DNA of 21,722 nt from Daldinia sp. FL1419 (Eukaryota > Ascomycota > Sordariomycetes > Xylariales > Hypoxylaceae). The position numbers and the translations under genes were made by a program. The stretch lies in contig MU623652.1 of the NCBI GenBank assembly GCA_025201765.1, positions 1 to 21,722 on the forward strand, given 5' to 3'. Shown in pieces: positions 1 through 9,600 of the stretch (its first letter is position 1; each line of letters starts with the position of its first letter). The notes under the pieces were generated by a model that worked only from the letters and a program-made list of their open reading frames with translations, was not told the DNA's origin and made no database searches.

Positions 1-425
1 TATTTATTAATTATAATATAGGATTTATAAAGGAATTAATTTTAAAAAAAGATATATATATTATCTTATCCTTAATAATCCATATTATTCTTATATATTA
101 TTATTATTATAATCTTTTATTTAAGAAATTTAATTAATATTAAATACTTTATTATTCTTTAATAATAATTTATTATAAATCTTTAATAATTTTTTAATAT
201 ATTTAAATTTAAATTTTAATAAATATAACCTTTTTTTAAAAAGTTTATTTACCTTTATTTAGGATTTCTTAATATATATAATTAAAAAAAGTAAAAAGGA
301 AAATAAAGAAATGGATATAAAGGAAAACAATTTTAATAAATATAATTTAAAATAAATATAAAATAATTTTAAATAAATATAATCCTTTTGGAAGACTTTA
401 TTAATATATTATGATTTATATTTCT
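1..425 (-). repeat. Element E copy 1 (5' part, cut by window edge)
   Basis: This stretch aligns end to end with 4194-4620, with a 2-bp indel near the left edge. Almost every mismatch is a transition: in the part matching the GC-rich island at 4473-4600, G has become A and C has become T at dozens of sites. The 17-bp palindrome of the other copy is still traceable at 381-397. The two copies stop matching at the same point (425 and 4620), so this is probably a true element end. In the orientation given by the tailed copies, it is the 5' end of a minus-strand retroposon whose remainder would lie left of position 1. The repeat relationship is directly visible; the orientation is inferred. Confidence 0.8.
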
Positions 426-1099
426 TTATTTAATTATAAATTTTTTTTATTTAATATAAATTTTTTGGAAATATTTATATTAGATAAATTATAATATTAT
501 TTTATATATAAGTAATTAAATTTATTTAAAGAATTAATAGGTTATTAATAAAATTTTATTAAAATTAAATAATATTTTTTTATAATTTATATTAATTAAT
601 AAAATTTTTAAAATTAAATTTTATTTAAAACAAGCCTGTACTAAAGCATATTTAGGATATTTAAAAATTATATATTATATTATTTCCCTTTTATTATATT
701 TATATTTAAAAATATTTATTTTAAAAAAAGATTTATTAAATAAAAATATTTTTATTTTTATTTTTTTAATATATATCTATAATAATATTAATATTTTATA
801 TTTTTACAAATTAAAATATTAATTATTAATTTTTATATTAAAAGATAGTAATTAAATTATTGATATAATAATATCCTTTTTATATCATTTTTATCTTTTT
901 ATTTAATAATTTAAAATCTTTTTTTTAAAATATTGATATCTTTTTTATTTAATATTTTATTTAACCTTAACTTTTATTCTATATATATTTAATGTTTAAA
1001 TAATAATGGGGAAATTCTATTATTTTTTAAGCTTTTAAAATTTCACCTATTTTTAAATTTTCTATCTTATTTCTTAGATTTTAAAATTAAAGTTTTTAT
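426..1099. other. AT-rich interval, probably LINE 3' region, unreadable
   Basis: No gene is visible here. By position it is the stretch between the last readable LINE reverse-transcriptase block (ending near 1100, minus strand) and the start of element E at 425. It probably held the LINE C-terminus and 3' untranslated region. A short less-mutated patch at about 630-660 is not recognisable as any domain. Stop codons occur every few codons in all frames. Confidence 0.4.
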
Positions 1100-1748
1100 T
1101 ATATATATAAAATTCAATTATTGTTATTATTATATCTAAATAGAGGTATATTAAAGAATAATTTAATTTTATTTTTACTTATAATATTTTTCTTATTTTA
1201 TATATATTACTAAGTTTTTATAGGTAAATTAATTAATTAATACCTAATTTCTTAATAATATCTTTTATTTTATAATTTTGGTTTGGAATATATTATATTA
1301 TTATTTTATATATTATTACATTTTATATCATTTTTATATAAATATTTTTTATTTAAGATATATTATAATCTTATATTAATATTATTAATTTAAAAAAGGT
1401 ATATTATTATTTTTTTATTTTTTTATTAATTGTTTTTAAATATTTATTTTATTTAAATTTCTTATTTAATTATATTCTAAAGAATCTGATATTTCTTTTA
1501 AATTTAATAATTAAGCCATTTAATTGGAGTTTTATAGATAATATTTAATAAATCTTTATAAAATATATAAATTCATTTTTTTATACTATAAAAATCATGT
1601 TATATTTCTATATCCAATTTAGGTATATTCTATACACTTATTCCAATCTAATATAATTTTTAGCTATAGAATATTTTATTATTAATATATTTATATTATC
1701 TGTAAAGCTAATAATTAAGATACCCTTCTAATCCAATTCTTCATATAA
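1100..1748 (-). pseudogene. LINE reverse transcriptase, C-terminal half (RIP-degraded)
   Basis: Read on the minus strand from 1748 downward, one frame keeps the order of a fungal LINE RT. YEELD lies at 1731-1745 and FTDN at 1695-1706, the RIP form of catalytic motif C FADD (GCT to ACT, GAT to AAT). A KLQLNG-like block follows, then a stretch resembling YGAAIWHIP, then KxxxIIKKL at about 1230-1290, and finally a PPLDLYLD-like end at about 1105-1165, which reads IYLYLD here. Stops in the frame are mostly TAA or TAG, as expected from CAA, CAG or CGA. The frame picks up where the one at 12388-13703 stops, so a single ORF2 was split by the copia element between them. Family-level call (fungal non-LTR, Tad1-like) is from pattern memory, not a search. 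Confidence 0.75.
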
Positions 1749-1945
1749 GGTACGTATGTAAAGTAAAAGTAAAATAATAGTAAAATAAATAATAATAAGG
1801 GTAAAACTGGTATATTGAAGTTATTTAAAGAAAAAAGCTATTTAAAAGAGATAGGTGGGAAACCTATCCTTATATAATAATAAATATATAAATATTTTTT
1901 AATTATAATATATTATATCAAGGTATATAAATCATATAACCACCA
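1749..1945 (-). mobile_element. Copia 1 3' LTR (197 bp)
   Basis: This is a direct repeat of 12191-12387. Both copies are exactly 197 bp and differ almost only by transitions. On the minus strand the LTR starts TGGTGGTTATATG and ends near TACATACGTACC. A third, more diverged copy lies at 16263-16466. It is followed on its left by LINE coding sequence and on its right by the copia Pol C-terminus, which fits a 3' LTR of a minus-strand element. A clean 5-bp target duplication was not found when the flanks at 1744-1748 and 12388-12392 were compared. Confidence 0.85.
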
Positions 1946-2313
1946 TTTACTTTATTTTCTTTTTATAATTATAATATAAATCTAATATTTAATTCTTGTT
2001 TTATCTATCCTTTTAATTATAAATTAATTTAATTATTCTTTATTAATATTTATATAATTTTATTTAAAAATATCTTTATTATAATATTTATAGGATTATA
2101 TGTATTATAAATCCACTAAATATTATTAATTTCCTAATTTTTATATAATTATTATAAAGTTATTAGATTAATTATTAACCTTTTCTTATTGATATTGCTT
2201 ATTTGGATGAGGTATTGATATAAAACAAAGTTAATATATAAAATTAATAATACCTTAAATAATAAAAGGTATTTTAAAATAATATTAATTATATAATCTA
2301 TATTTTTCTTATT
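1946..2313 (-). pseudogene. Copia 1 Pol C-terminus (RNase H end), RIP-degraded
   Basis: The minus-strand frame reads NKKRLIINLITL, then WIYNTYNPINIIIK, then LKG and a stop close to the LTR. This matches the C-terminal block of fungal copia polyproteins (EKRLxIDxxxLR, then WIxGxxNPADAxTK, then ALxxLI). The changes are transitions: NPAD reads NPIN through GCx to ATx and GAT to AAT. Upstream, INFVLY near 2235 may be the last RNase H aspartate region (TDSxSLY). The same block appears at 16467-16750. The frame runs to the edge of the GC-richer island at 2314, where homology to the other copy is lost. Confidence 0.8.
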
Positions 2314-2580
2314 TCATTAGTTGCGCCACAATCCTAACTGACCAATCAATTTCCAAAGAAATCCCCTGCAATTTCGGACGTTTTCAACTGCTATATAACA
2401 GCCTCTAATTGGAAACACATATAACCTATTTCAAAAAACCATAAATTTGGCTATTTTTTAAATAATATTAATTATTAATATTTTTAAGTAAATTTCAAAT
2501 TAATATATTAAATTAAAGTGGTTTTGGATTTTTTTGTACCTTGTGTGCACGCCTGTGACTTCCTATGGCGTATAGCTTTT
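2314..2580. other. Two RIP-spared islands of unknown origin
   Basis: Two patches, 2314-2456 and 2519-2580, have clearly higher GC than anything within 600 bp and contain CpA and TpG dinucleotides that the surroundings lack. They are separated by 60 bp of ordinary AT-rich sequence. The first holds a minus-strand frame of about 35 codons without a stop, too short to call. The second includes the run GTGTGCACGCCTGTGACTTCC. No match exists elsewhere in the window apart from a 14-base coincidence at 12679. They may be unique sequence or a young insertion into copia 1. Confidence 0.5.
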
Positions 2581-2679
2581 TTAATTGAATATAAGTTTAT
2601 ATTAGTAAATTCCCCTTAAAATTGTTTAATTAGGATATTAAATAAGAACTTTAATAGTTATTTAGATATAAAGTGATTA

Positions 2680-3034
2680 TATTTTTAAGAAGGTATTTAA
2701 ATGATTAAATAAAAAATTAATTAATAGAGGTAATTATTAATGCTTAAAAAATAAAATAAATAATATATTTAATTAAAAATAAAATTATAAATTATTATAA
2801 AAAATTATATAAAAGATAATATTTAAAAAATTTAATTTAATTAAATAAAAATTAATTTTTAAAAACTTATATATTAAATAAAAATTTTAATTTAAGATTT
2901 ATATTAGCTTTTATAGGATATGCCCTATACTTTAATTATTTCATAATTAATTATATCTTAAAAAAGGTAAATATTAAAATAATTAAATAAAATATTAATA
3001 AATAAAGGTGATTATTAATATTTAATAATTAAAA
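2680..3034. repeat. Tandem repeat block, left part (about 296-bp period)
   Basis: The string AGGTRATTATTAAT followed by AAATAAATAATAT-rich sequence occurs at about 2708 and again at about 3005, a spacing of about 296 bp. Internal landmarks are shared with 4623-6640: ATTATAAATTATTATAAAAA, TTTAATTAAATAAAAATTAA, and the AGGATATRCCCTA-like segment near 2915-2930. The second unit is cut at 3044 by an insertion of element E and resumes at 4623. No coding frame is seen. Confidence 0.7.
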
Positions 3035-3044
3035 TAAATAATAT
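3035..3044. repeat. Target-site duplication, left (element E copy 2)
   Basis: TAAATAATAT here is repeated exactly at 4623-4632, flanking element E copy 2. The surrounding tandem-repeat unit becomes continuous if E and one copy of this 10-mer are removed. AT-rich composition makes a 10-mer match weaker evidence than usual, but the repaired unit supports it. Confidence 0.55.
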
Positions 3045-4328
3045 TTATTATTTATTTATTATTACCCTGATTTATTTAGAATATATTATAGGTATCTGGT
3101 CTATCTCTTGGTATTTGTTCTGGGTAAGAACTATATTCCGGAGAAAACCTACCTGCTGCTTATTTGAATAAATTATATTGTTATAATTTTGGTTTTATTT
3201 TATATTTTTATTGGAATTTACCTTTTAATAAAAATAATTAGATTTTAATATGGAAAAGTATTTTATATGTTATAATGTTAGTTATGTGAAGCAATGTGGC
3301 GGTGGCTTAGATGTAAGGTGATGATAAGGTTTAAAATAGTTTTATTGTTTTTTTTAATAAATAATAAAAATGTTGTTATATTGTAAAGAAATTATTTTGG
3401 GGGAAGGCTGGAGTATATATGATTTATGTAGGGTATAAATATATATGAATGATTTTATATCTTTATGAAAAGTTATTATATATTTTTATTTTTATAATTT
3501 TTTTTTTAATATTATGATATTATATTTGTTTTTTAAAATGGTTTAAAATGGTGCTACTAATTTATAACCTTTTTTGATTAATTTTAGTTTTTTTTATATA
3601 TTTTATTTGTATTTTGTGATATTATAATATAATATTATTATATTTGTTATGTTTATGGTCCAATATCACCTAAAAAAATCTATTTTACTTTTATATGTAT
3701 ATTATATTAAATAAAAAAAAGTTTATATATTTATAAGTGTTTTATTATTTTTTTAATATTATTTTATTATTAATCCTCTTTAAATATTTTAATTTTTTTA
3801 TTGAAAATTATTATAATATTTTGGATTTAATGTGATATTTTAATATTATATTATATTAAGATTATAATCCCAATATAATTATATATTATAAAAATAATTT
3901 ATTTATTAAGGATGGGGAATTATTTGAAAAATATGATTATATTTTTCTGGTATAATTTTAGGAATTAATTGTTAAGATTTTGTTATAGTTTTTTTAAGGT
4001 TTTTAAATCTTTAAGAAATTTATTAAAAGATTATTAATAATATTTAATAATTATTTTTATTATATTTAATTCTTTATTTACCAGATTTATAATTCTTATA
4101 TATTTTAACAGTTTTAAAAAAATTATTTATTTTAATATTATTAATGTTGTAATTATTTTGTAATATAACCTTATTTTATATTTATTTTACTAATATTTGT
4201 TAATTGTAATATAAGGTTTATAAAGGAATTAATTTTAGAAGGAGGTATATATGTATTATCTTATTCCTAATAATTTATATTATTTTTATATGTTATTATT
4301 ATAATAATTTTTTATTTAAGAGATTTAA

Positions 4329-4550
4329 TTAATATTAAATGTTTTATTATTTCTTAATAATGATTTATTATAGATTTTTAACAACTTTTTAATATATTTA
4401 AGCTTAAACTTTAATAAATATAATTCTTCCTTTAAGAATATATTTACCTTCATTTAAAATTCCCTAATATATATGGCTGAAAAAAGCGAGGAAGAGGATG
4501 AGAAGGCAGATGCAGAGGAGGGTAATTCCAACGAGTACGGTTCGGAGTAG
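4329..4550 (+). pseudogene. Possible coding relic ending in an acidic tail
   Basis: A plus-strand frame of 74 codons ending in TAG at 4548-4550 has only two internal stops (TAG at 4371, TAA at 4455), both explainable as RIP of CAG and CAA. That is sparse for this AT level. Its last 25 residues, from ATG 4473, lie in unmutated DNA and are very acidic (MAEKSEEEDEKADAEEG and so on). The preceding part reads FNNFLIYLSLNFNKY and SSFKNIFTFI. A resemblance to a copia gag C-terminus is possible but only an impression. The minus strand over 4473-4620 is also open for more than 50 codons, so strand is undecided. The homologous frame in copy 1 is destroyed. Confidence 0.3.
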
Positions 4551-4575
4551 GCGCGGAGCGATCCCGGGTAGATGT

Positions 4576-4592
4576 GGTCCTCTTAGAGGACC
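4576..4592. repeat. 17-bp palindrome in RIP-spared island
   Basis: GGTCCTCTTAGAGGACC is a perfect inverted repeat of 8 bp around a single central T. It sits about 30 bp inside the 5' end of element E copy 2. The matching site in copy 1 (381-397) is mutated only by transitions. A transcript could form a tight hairpin. No function is known. Confidence 0.85.
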
Positions 4593-4622
4593 CCACCAGT
4601 GTGTTGTTACCTATATCCTTAC

Positions 4623-6640
4623 TAAATAATATATTTAATAAAAAAAAAAAAATTAAAAAAAAATTATAAATTATTATAAAAAGTTATAAGAAAAATTAAA
4701 TAAATTAATATTTAAGAATTTAATTTAATTAAATATAAATTAACTTTTTAAAGCTAATATATTAAATAAAAACTTAAATTTAAAGTTAATATTATTAAAT
4801 AGGAATTATAATAAGATAAAAATCTTAATAATTAAATAAATATAAAATAATTATATCCTAAAAGATAATATTAAAATGATTAAATAAAAAAATTAATAAA
4901 AATAATTTTTAATAATAGTAGCTAATATTCAAAAAATAATATTTAATAAAAAAATAAATTTATAAATTATTATAAAAATTATAAAAAAAAATAATAATCC
5001 TGTTAAGCTTAATCTAATCAAATAAAAAAACAACTTCTAACAACATATTTATATTAAACAAAAACTTTAATAGCTCTTATAAGATATACCTTATATTTTA
5101 ATTAATAAAAATTATTAAAGAATTATATCCTAAAAAAGATATTAAAATAATTAAATAAATAAAAAATTAATAAAACTAATTACTAACAATAATAATTAAT
5201 ATTTAAAAAATAAAATAAATATATATTTAATAAGAAAGAAAAATCATAAACTATTATAAGAAATTATATAAAAGGTAAAGGTTAAAGAAATTAATCTAAT
5301 CAAACAAAAATCAATTCTTAAGGACTTATATATATATATATATACCCAAAAAAAACTTATAGAAACTTTCAGAAGGGCTATTCCTAAAAAACTAATAAGC
5401 TCTAATAAAATAAAATATACAAAATAACTATATCTTAAAAAATATATTAAAACAATTAAATAAAAAAATTAATAGAAATAATTATTTAATAATAATAACA
5501 TATTCTTAAAAAATTATATTTAATAAAAAGATTAAAAAATATATATTTTTATATAAAACACTATAAAAAAACTTAAAACTCTATATTTAAGAACTTAACC
5601 TAATTAAATAAAAAAAATAATTCTTAAAGGCTTATATATTAAATATAAATTTTAATAATTCTTATAGGATATATACTAACCCTACATTTTTATTATACAA
5701 ATCTTTATGAAAAAATTAATACTTAAATACATCCTAACTTAAACTAATTAAATAAGAAAATAATTTTTAAAGAACTTTAATAACTTTTATAGGATATACC
5801 CTAACCTTATATTTTTATTGTATAAAATTTTATGATTTTAAAAATTGATAATTTTATATTTAAGAACTTAAATTAATTAAATAGGGAAATAATTTTTAAA
5901 AATTTATTTATATTAAACATAAACTTTAATTAAATAAAAGTTTTTATAAAATATGGTTTATAGTTTTATTTCATAAAGTTTTATAAAAAACTAACAATTC
6001 TATATTTGAAAATTTAAACTAATTAAATAAGAAAACAATATTTAAAGGCTTATACATTAAACATAAACTCTAATTAAACAAAAATTCTAATTAAACAAGA
6101 ACTCTAATTGAATAAGAGCTCCTACAGGACATACCCTGCAGTTTTATCGTACAAAACTAACAATTCTATTCTTAAAAACTTAAACTAATCAAATAAGAAA
6201 ACAATTTTTAAAAACCTATTTATATTAAATATAAACTCTAATTAAACAAGAATTCTAATAACTCCTATAAAATATGCCTTACAATTTTATCATACAAATC
6301 TCTATCAAAAACTAACAATTCTATATTTAAGAATTTAAGCTAATTAAATAAAAAAACAACCTTTAAAGGCTTATTTACATATCAAAAAACATTAAATTAA
6401 CAGATTTTATCCTAACCCTATCACCCCAACTTATTATTATAAAAAAACTAATAATTTTATACTTAAAAACTTAAACTAATCAAACAGGAAAACAATTTCT
6501 AAAGGCCTATTTATATTCTAAAAAACCTATAGAAACCTTCAAAGGGTTAATTCCATAAAGGTTAATAAGATCTTACAATTTCAATTATATAATTATATTA
6601 CAACCTTCTGTAAACCCCACCCCTTAAAAAAAAAACCTTA
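4623..6640. repeat. Tandem repeat block, main part (about 290 bp, then 130-170 bp)
   Basis: Imperfect repeats run through the whole stretch. The TAATTATTAATAATAAT / AAATAATATATTTAATAA landmark recurs at about 4630, 4900, 5180 and 5475 (spacing about 280-295 bp). From about 5600 a shorter unit takes over. It carries TTTAAGAACTTAA, CTAATTAAATAARRAAA and TTTAAAGGCTTAT, at about 5600, 5748, 5878, 6018, 6190, 6348 and 6478 (130-170 bp apart). The plus strand is rich in A and C and poor in G, so RIP acted mostly on one strand. A (TA)9 run lies at 5327-5344. No gene is visible. It lies where the reverse-transcriptase part of copia 1 would be expected. Confidence 0.7.
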
Positions 6641-6789
6641 TATAATTAAGGTAACTCAATTATAAAAATAATTAAAAAAGAAATTTAATTAAAAATATAA
6701 AAATAATTTTATTTATTAATAAATATTAAATTAATAATTATAAAATAAAATTAATTAATCCTAAAAATCAAATTAGTCACAAAGCAACC

Positions 6790-9160
6790 AGTATAAAAAA
6801 ACTAATAAATAATATATTTAATATTAAAATTTTAAATTATTTTATAAATTTTATTAATAAATATATTTTAGGTAATATATTTATATTTAATAAATAATTA
6901 ATAGATAATATTATTAATAATTTAGATTTTATTATTTTAATTAATTAATTTTTTATTATTTAATATAATAATATAATTAATTTATAAATTTAAATTCTTA
7001 TTATTTATAAATAAATCATTAATAAAAATATATAAATATAAACTTTAAAAATCTAAATCAATATAATTAAATTTTTATATTTAATTATTTATTTATTATT
7101 TAATTTAAATATTAAGGATTTTTATTTTTTTAAGGTTTGACTTTAAATATTAAATTATTATTAAATAATTAAAGGTTATCTTAAATTAATAAATGGAAAA
7201 AATATGTATTTCTTATACCCATTACTCTATAAATTTTTTTATTATATCTAATAATTTTATATTTAATTATTTAAATTTCTTAATTTATCCTTTTTATATA
7301 ATAATTATACCATAATCTTCCTTATAAATAATAAAGTATAAATTATTAAAATCTTTAATTTTAATATTTAATATTTTTTAAAGATATACTTTAATCCTGG
7401 TTTTAATAAATACCTTATCTTCTATTGTTAAAAATTTTATAATATTAATGTTTAAAATATTATCTATTTAAAAGTCCATAATTCTAAATAAAATTATATT
7501 TATTATTAATAGGTATAAATTAAATACTAACAATTTTATATTAAATTCTTATTAATAATAATATAAATAAATTTTAAATTAATATATCTTTAATTTAATT
7601 AAATTATATAATGATTTAATGATATATAATAATATCCTTTTAGGGTATTTACTTTTTAATTTTATTAATAATTATACAAATATTATCCATTATATGGATA
7701 TTTTAGATTAAATATATACCATAATAATATCTTTTATTATAATTTTTATATCCTAATATTAAAGAATTAAAATTAAGATTAGGATAAAATATTAATTTAC
7801 CCTTTAAATAGTAAAAACATATATTATAATAAACTCTTTATTAAAATTACCATAATTTTAAATAATAAATCTTAATTTTTTATAAAGTATAAATATATAT
7901 TTTTTTATTTTATAAATTATTTATAATTTAAAAATTATTACTCTTTAATAAATTAATATATCATATATTTTAAATTATAGGATTCCTTTATTAAATAATA
8001 TATTAAACTTTTTCATATCTAATATCTTATATAATTTTCCTATAATAATAGTTTTTCCTATTATATATAATTAAAAAATTAAAATTAAATTATTTTATTC
8101 TTTATTATTAAAATATAAAATATTAATTTTTAAAAAATTATTAATATATATAAGATTTTCTTTTAGGATTATTTTATAATTATTTAGATTAAATGTAAGT
8201 TTAAGTAATTATATTTAAAGTTCCTTAACAGGTACCAAATTATCCTTAAATTAAATATAAAGTTTAATATGGAAATTTCAAAACATAAATATTCTTTTGG
8301 ATATATTGGATATTATAATAATATCTTTATTAATAACTATAATGATCTTATAAAAGCCTTTTCATCCACCCTTTTTTTAATAAATAAGGATTTTATTATT
8401 AATAAGTAAAAATATAAGTAATGTTTTTGTAATGTTAGGATTATTATAAATATTAAATATATCTTAAATAAAATATTGCAATTTAATTTTCTTAACTTTA
8501 ATTATATTTTTTTATATTATTTAAATATAATAAATTTATATTAATTTAAAGATAAATACTAAAAATAAGTAATATTAAAATAAATCTATTAAAATTAACT
8601 ATATTATTAATTACTTTCACAATTATTTATAACTATAATACTTTTAAATCAAAACTTTGAAATTCATTTATAATTATTTTATAAGGTTAGTAGATTGAGT
8701 TATAATACTTTTTTACTTTACTAATAAATTAATATATTTTAATTAATATTTAATAATATGTAATTTTAATAATATATGTTTTATTTTAAAATTTTAAATT
8801 ATTAAAGTTTATTTTTATATTATAGAAAATAATATTTAAAAGGTTAAAATAAATATTAATCCAATATTTTTTTAATATTTCCCATATTTTTTAACTATAA
8901 TACCTTTTATGAATTATATTGTTTAAAAGTTAATAATAATATTAACCATATATAAAATTAATTATTTTTCTAAATATATAATATTAGTAATTACTTTATA
9001 ATTAAAATCCATATTAAGATCCTTAAAGGTAAACCTAAATTTTTATAAAATTTTACCCTTAATTTAATAATAGTAATAAAATTTATTAATTTTTTTAATA
9101 TTATTTATATTAATATTATAATTAATTTTATCTAAAAAATTATAAAATTTCTTAATTATA
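6790..9160. repeat. 2.4-kb direct repeat of 19340-21722
   Basis: The stretch matches 19340 to the window end in the same orientation, from the TATTAATAAATATATT segments near 6850 and 19400 through to the integrase zinc-finger region at about 9060-9160 and 21630-21722. It is the shared body of copia 1 and copia 2. Mismatches are mostly transitions with opposite strand bias: this copy has kept more C on the plus strand, the other more G. Homology is lost to the left at about 6790 and 19335. Confidence 0.8.
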
Positions 9161-9250
9161 GAATAATTAAAATAAATATATAAATATTATAATTTTATTT
9201 TTATAAAATAGGTGATATTATTTAAATAAAATTAAAAATATTTCTATTTA
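8600..9250 (-). pseudogene. Copia 1 integrase (zinc finger and core), RIP-degraded
   Basis: On the minus strand one frame reads NYSIIKKFYNFLDKINYN, then KINKFYYYY, then IKGKI, KFRFTFKDLNMDFNYK and VITNIIYL. This fits the HHCC zinc finger of a copia integrase, with FCHYC mutated to FYYYY through TGT to TAT and CAT to TAT. The start of the core follows, with IVDIMYL-like sequence reading ITNIIYL (GAT to AAT destroys a catalytic aspartate). In-frame stops are TAA or TAG at positions where Q, R or W are plausible. Below about 8600 the frame becomes hard to follow. In a functional element this protein joins cDNA to the host chromosome. Confidence 0.75.
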
Positions 9251-9288
9251 TATTTAATATTAATTATTATATTATTTTTATATATTAA

Positions 9289-9600
9289 TTAATTAATAAC
9301 ATTATTAAAATATATTTTTAAATAATCTATATCTTTAATTAAGAAGAGGAATAATATATTTAATTTTATAATATAGAAATTTATATTATTAAATAAAATG
9401 TTGATTGTAATAGTATTTAATGATTTAATAGGGGATCTATTTCCAAACCTAATATTAACTTTTCTAATATAGGTATAGTTCATCTTAAATTTTTAATTAA
9501 GATATTTATTAATAAAAATAAAGTATTATTCTTTATTTATTATTAAAATATAAATAGTTTTAATATTTAATATGATATTTTAGAATATAATCTTTATATA
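9289..9600 (-). pseudogene. Copia 1 aspartic protease domain, RIP-degraded
   Basis: The longest stop-free frame with a Met (64 codons, 9289-9483) reads RFGNRSPIKSLNTITINI, then FYIIKLNI, and ends DIDYLKIYFNNVIN. It matches the typical fungal copia protease block FGxGSxxSIGTIxI, NTPFLLCLxDMDRLGIYFNN. Upstream in the same frame, NIKT at 9556-9567 is the transition product of the catalytic DTGA (GAT to AAT, ACT to ATT, GGA to AAA, GCT to ACT), followed by a stop where QYxxF is expected. The open run is therefore a chance remnant and its Met is not a real start. The integrase relic follows directly downstream. Confidence 0.8.

Larger units (their letters stand above)
3045..4622 (-). mobile_element. 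Element E copy 2, apparently full length (about 1.58 kb)
   Basis: The left part (about 3050-4175) is an inverted match to 13717-14849, over 1.1 kb long, differing mainly by transitions. The right part (4194-4620) is a direct match to 1-425. On the minus strand the element begins at 4622, passes the GC-rich island, and ends in a TAAA-type tail, seen on the plus strand as TTTATTATTTATTTATTATT at about 3045-3064. The tail, the 10-bp flanking duplication and the 5'-truncated relatives point to target-primed reverse transcription. No reverse transcriptase is readable within it, so it may be non-autonomous. It interrupts the tandem-repeat block. Confidence 0.6.

Noticed and set aside
2439..2452. 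14-base match CCATAAATTTGGCT shared with 12679-12692
   Set aside because: The match does not extend on either side. At 12679 it lies in the LINE RT frame and at 2439 in an unrelated island, so it is probably chance.
9289..9483. 64-codon minus-strand frame as an intact small gene
   Set aside because: Its sequence is the copia protease block. The catalytic DTGA lies upstream as NIKT, behind a stop. It is a surviving piece of a dead polyprotein, not a gene.
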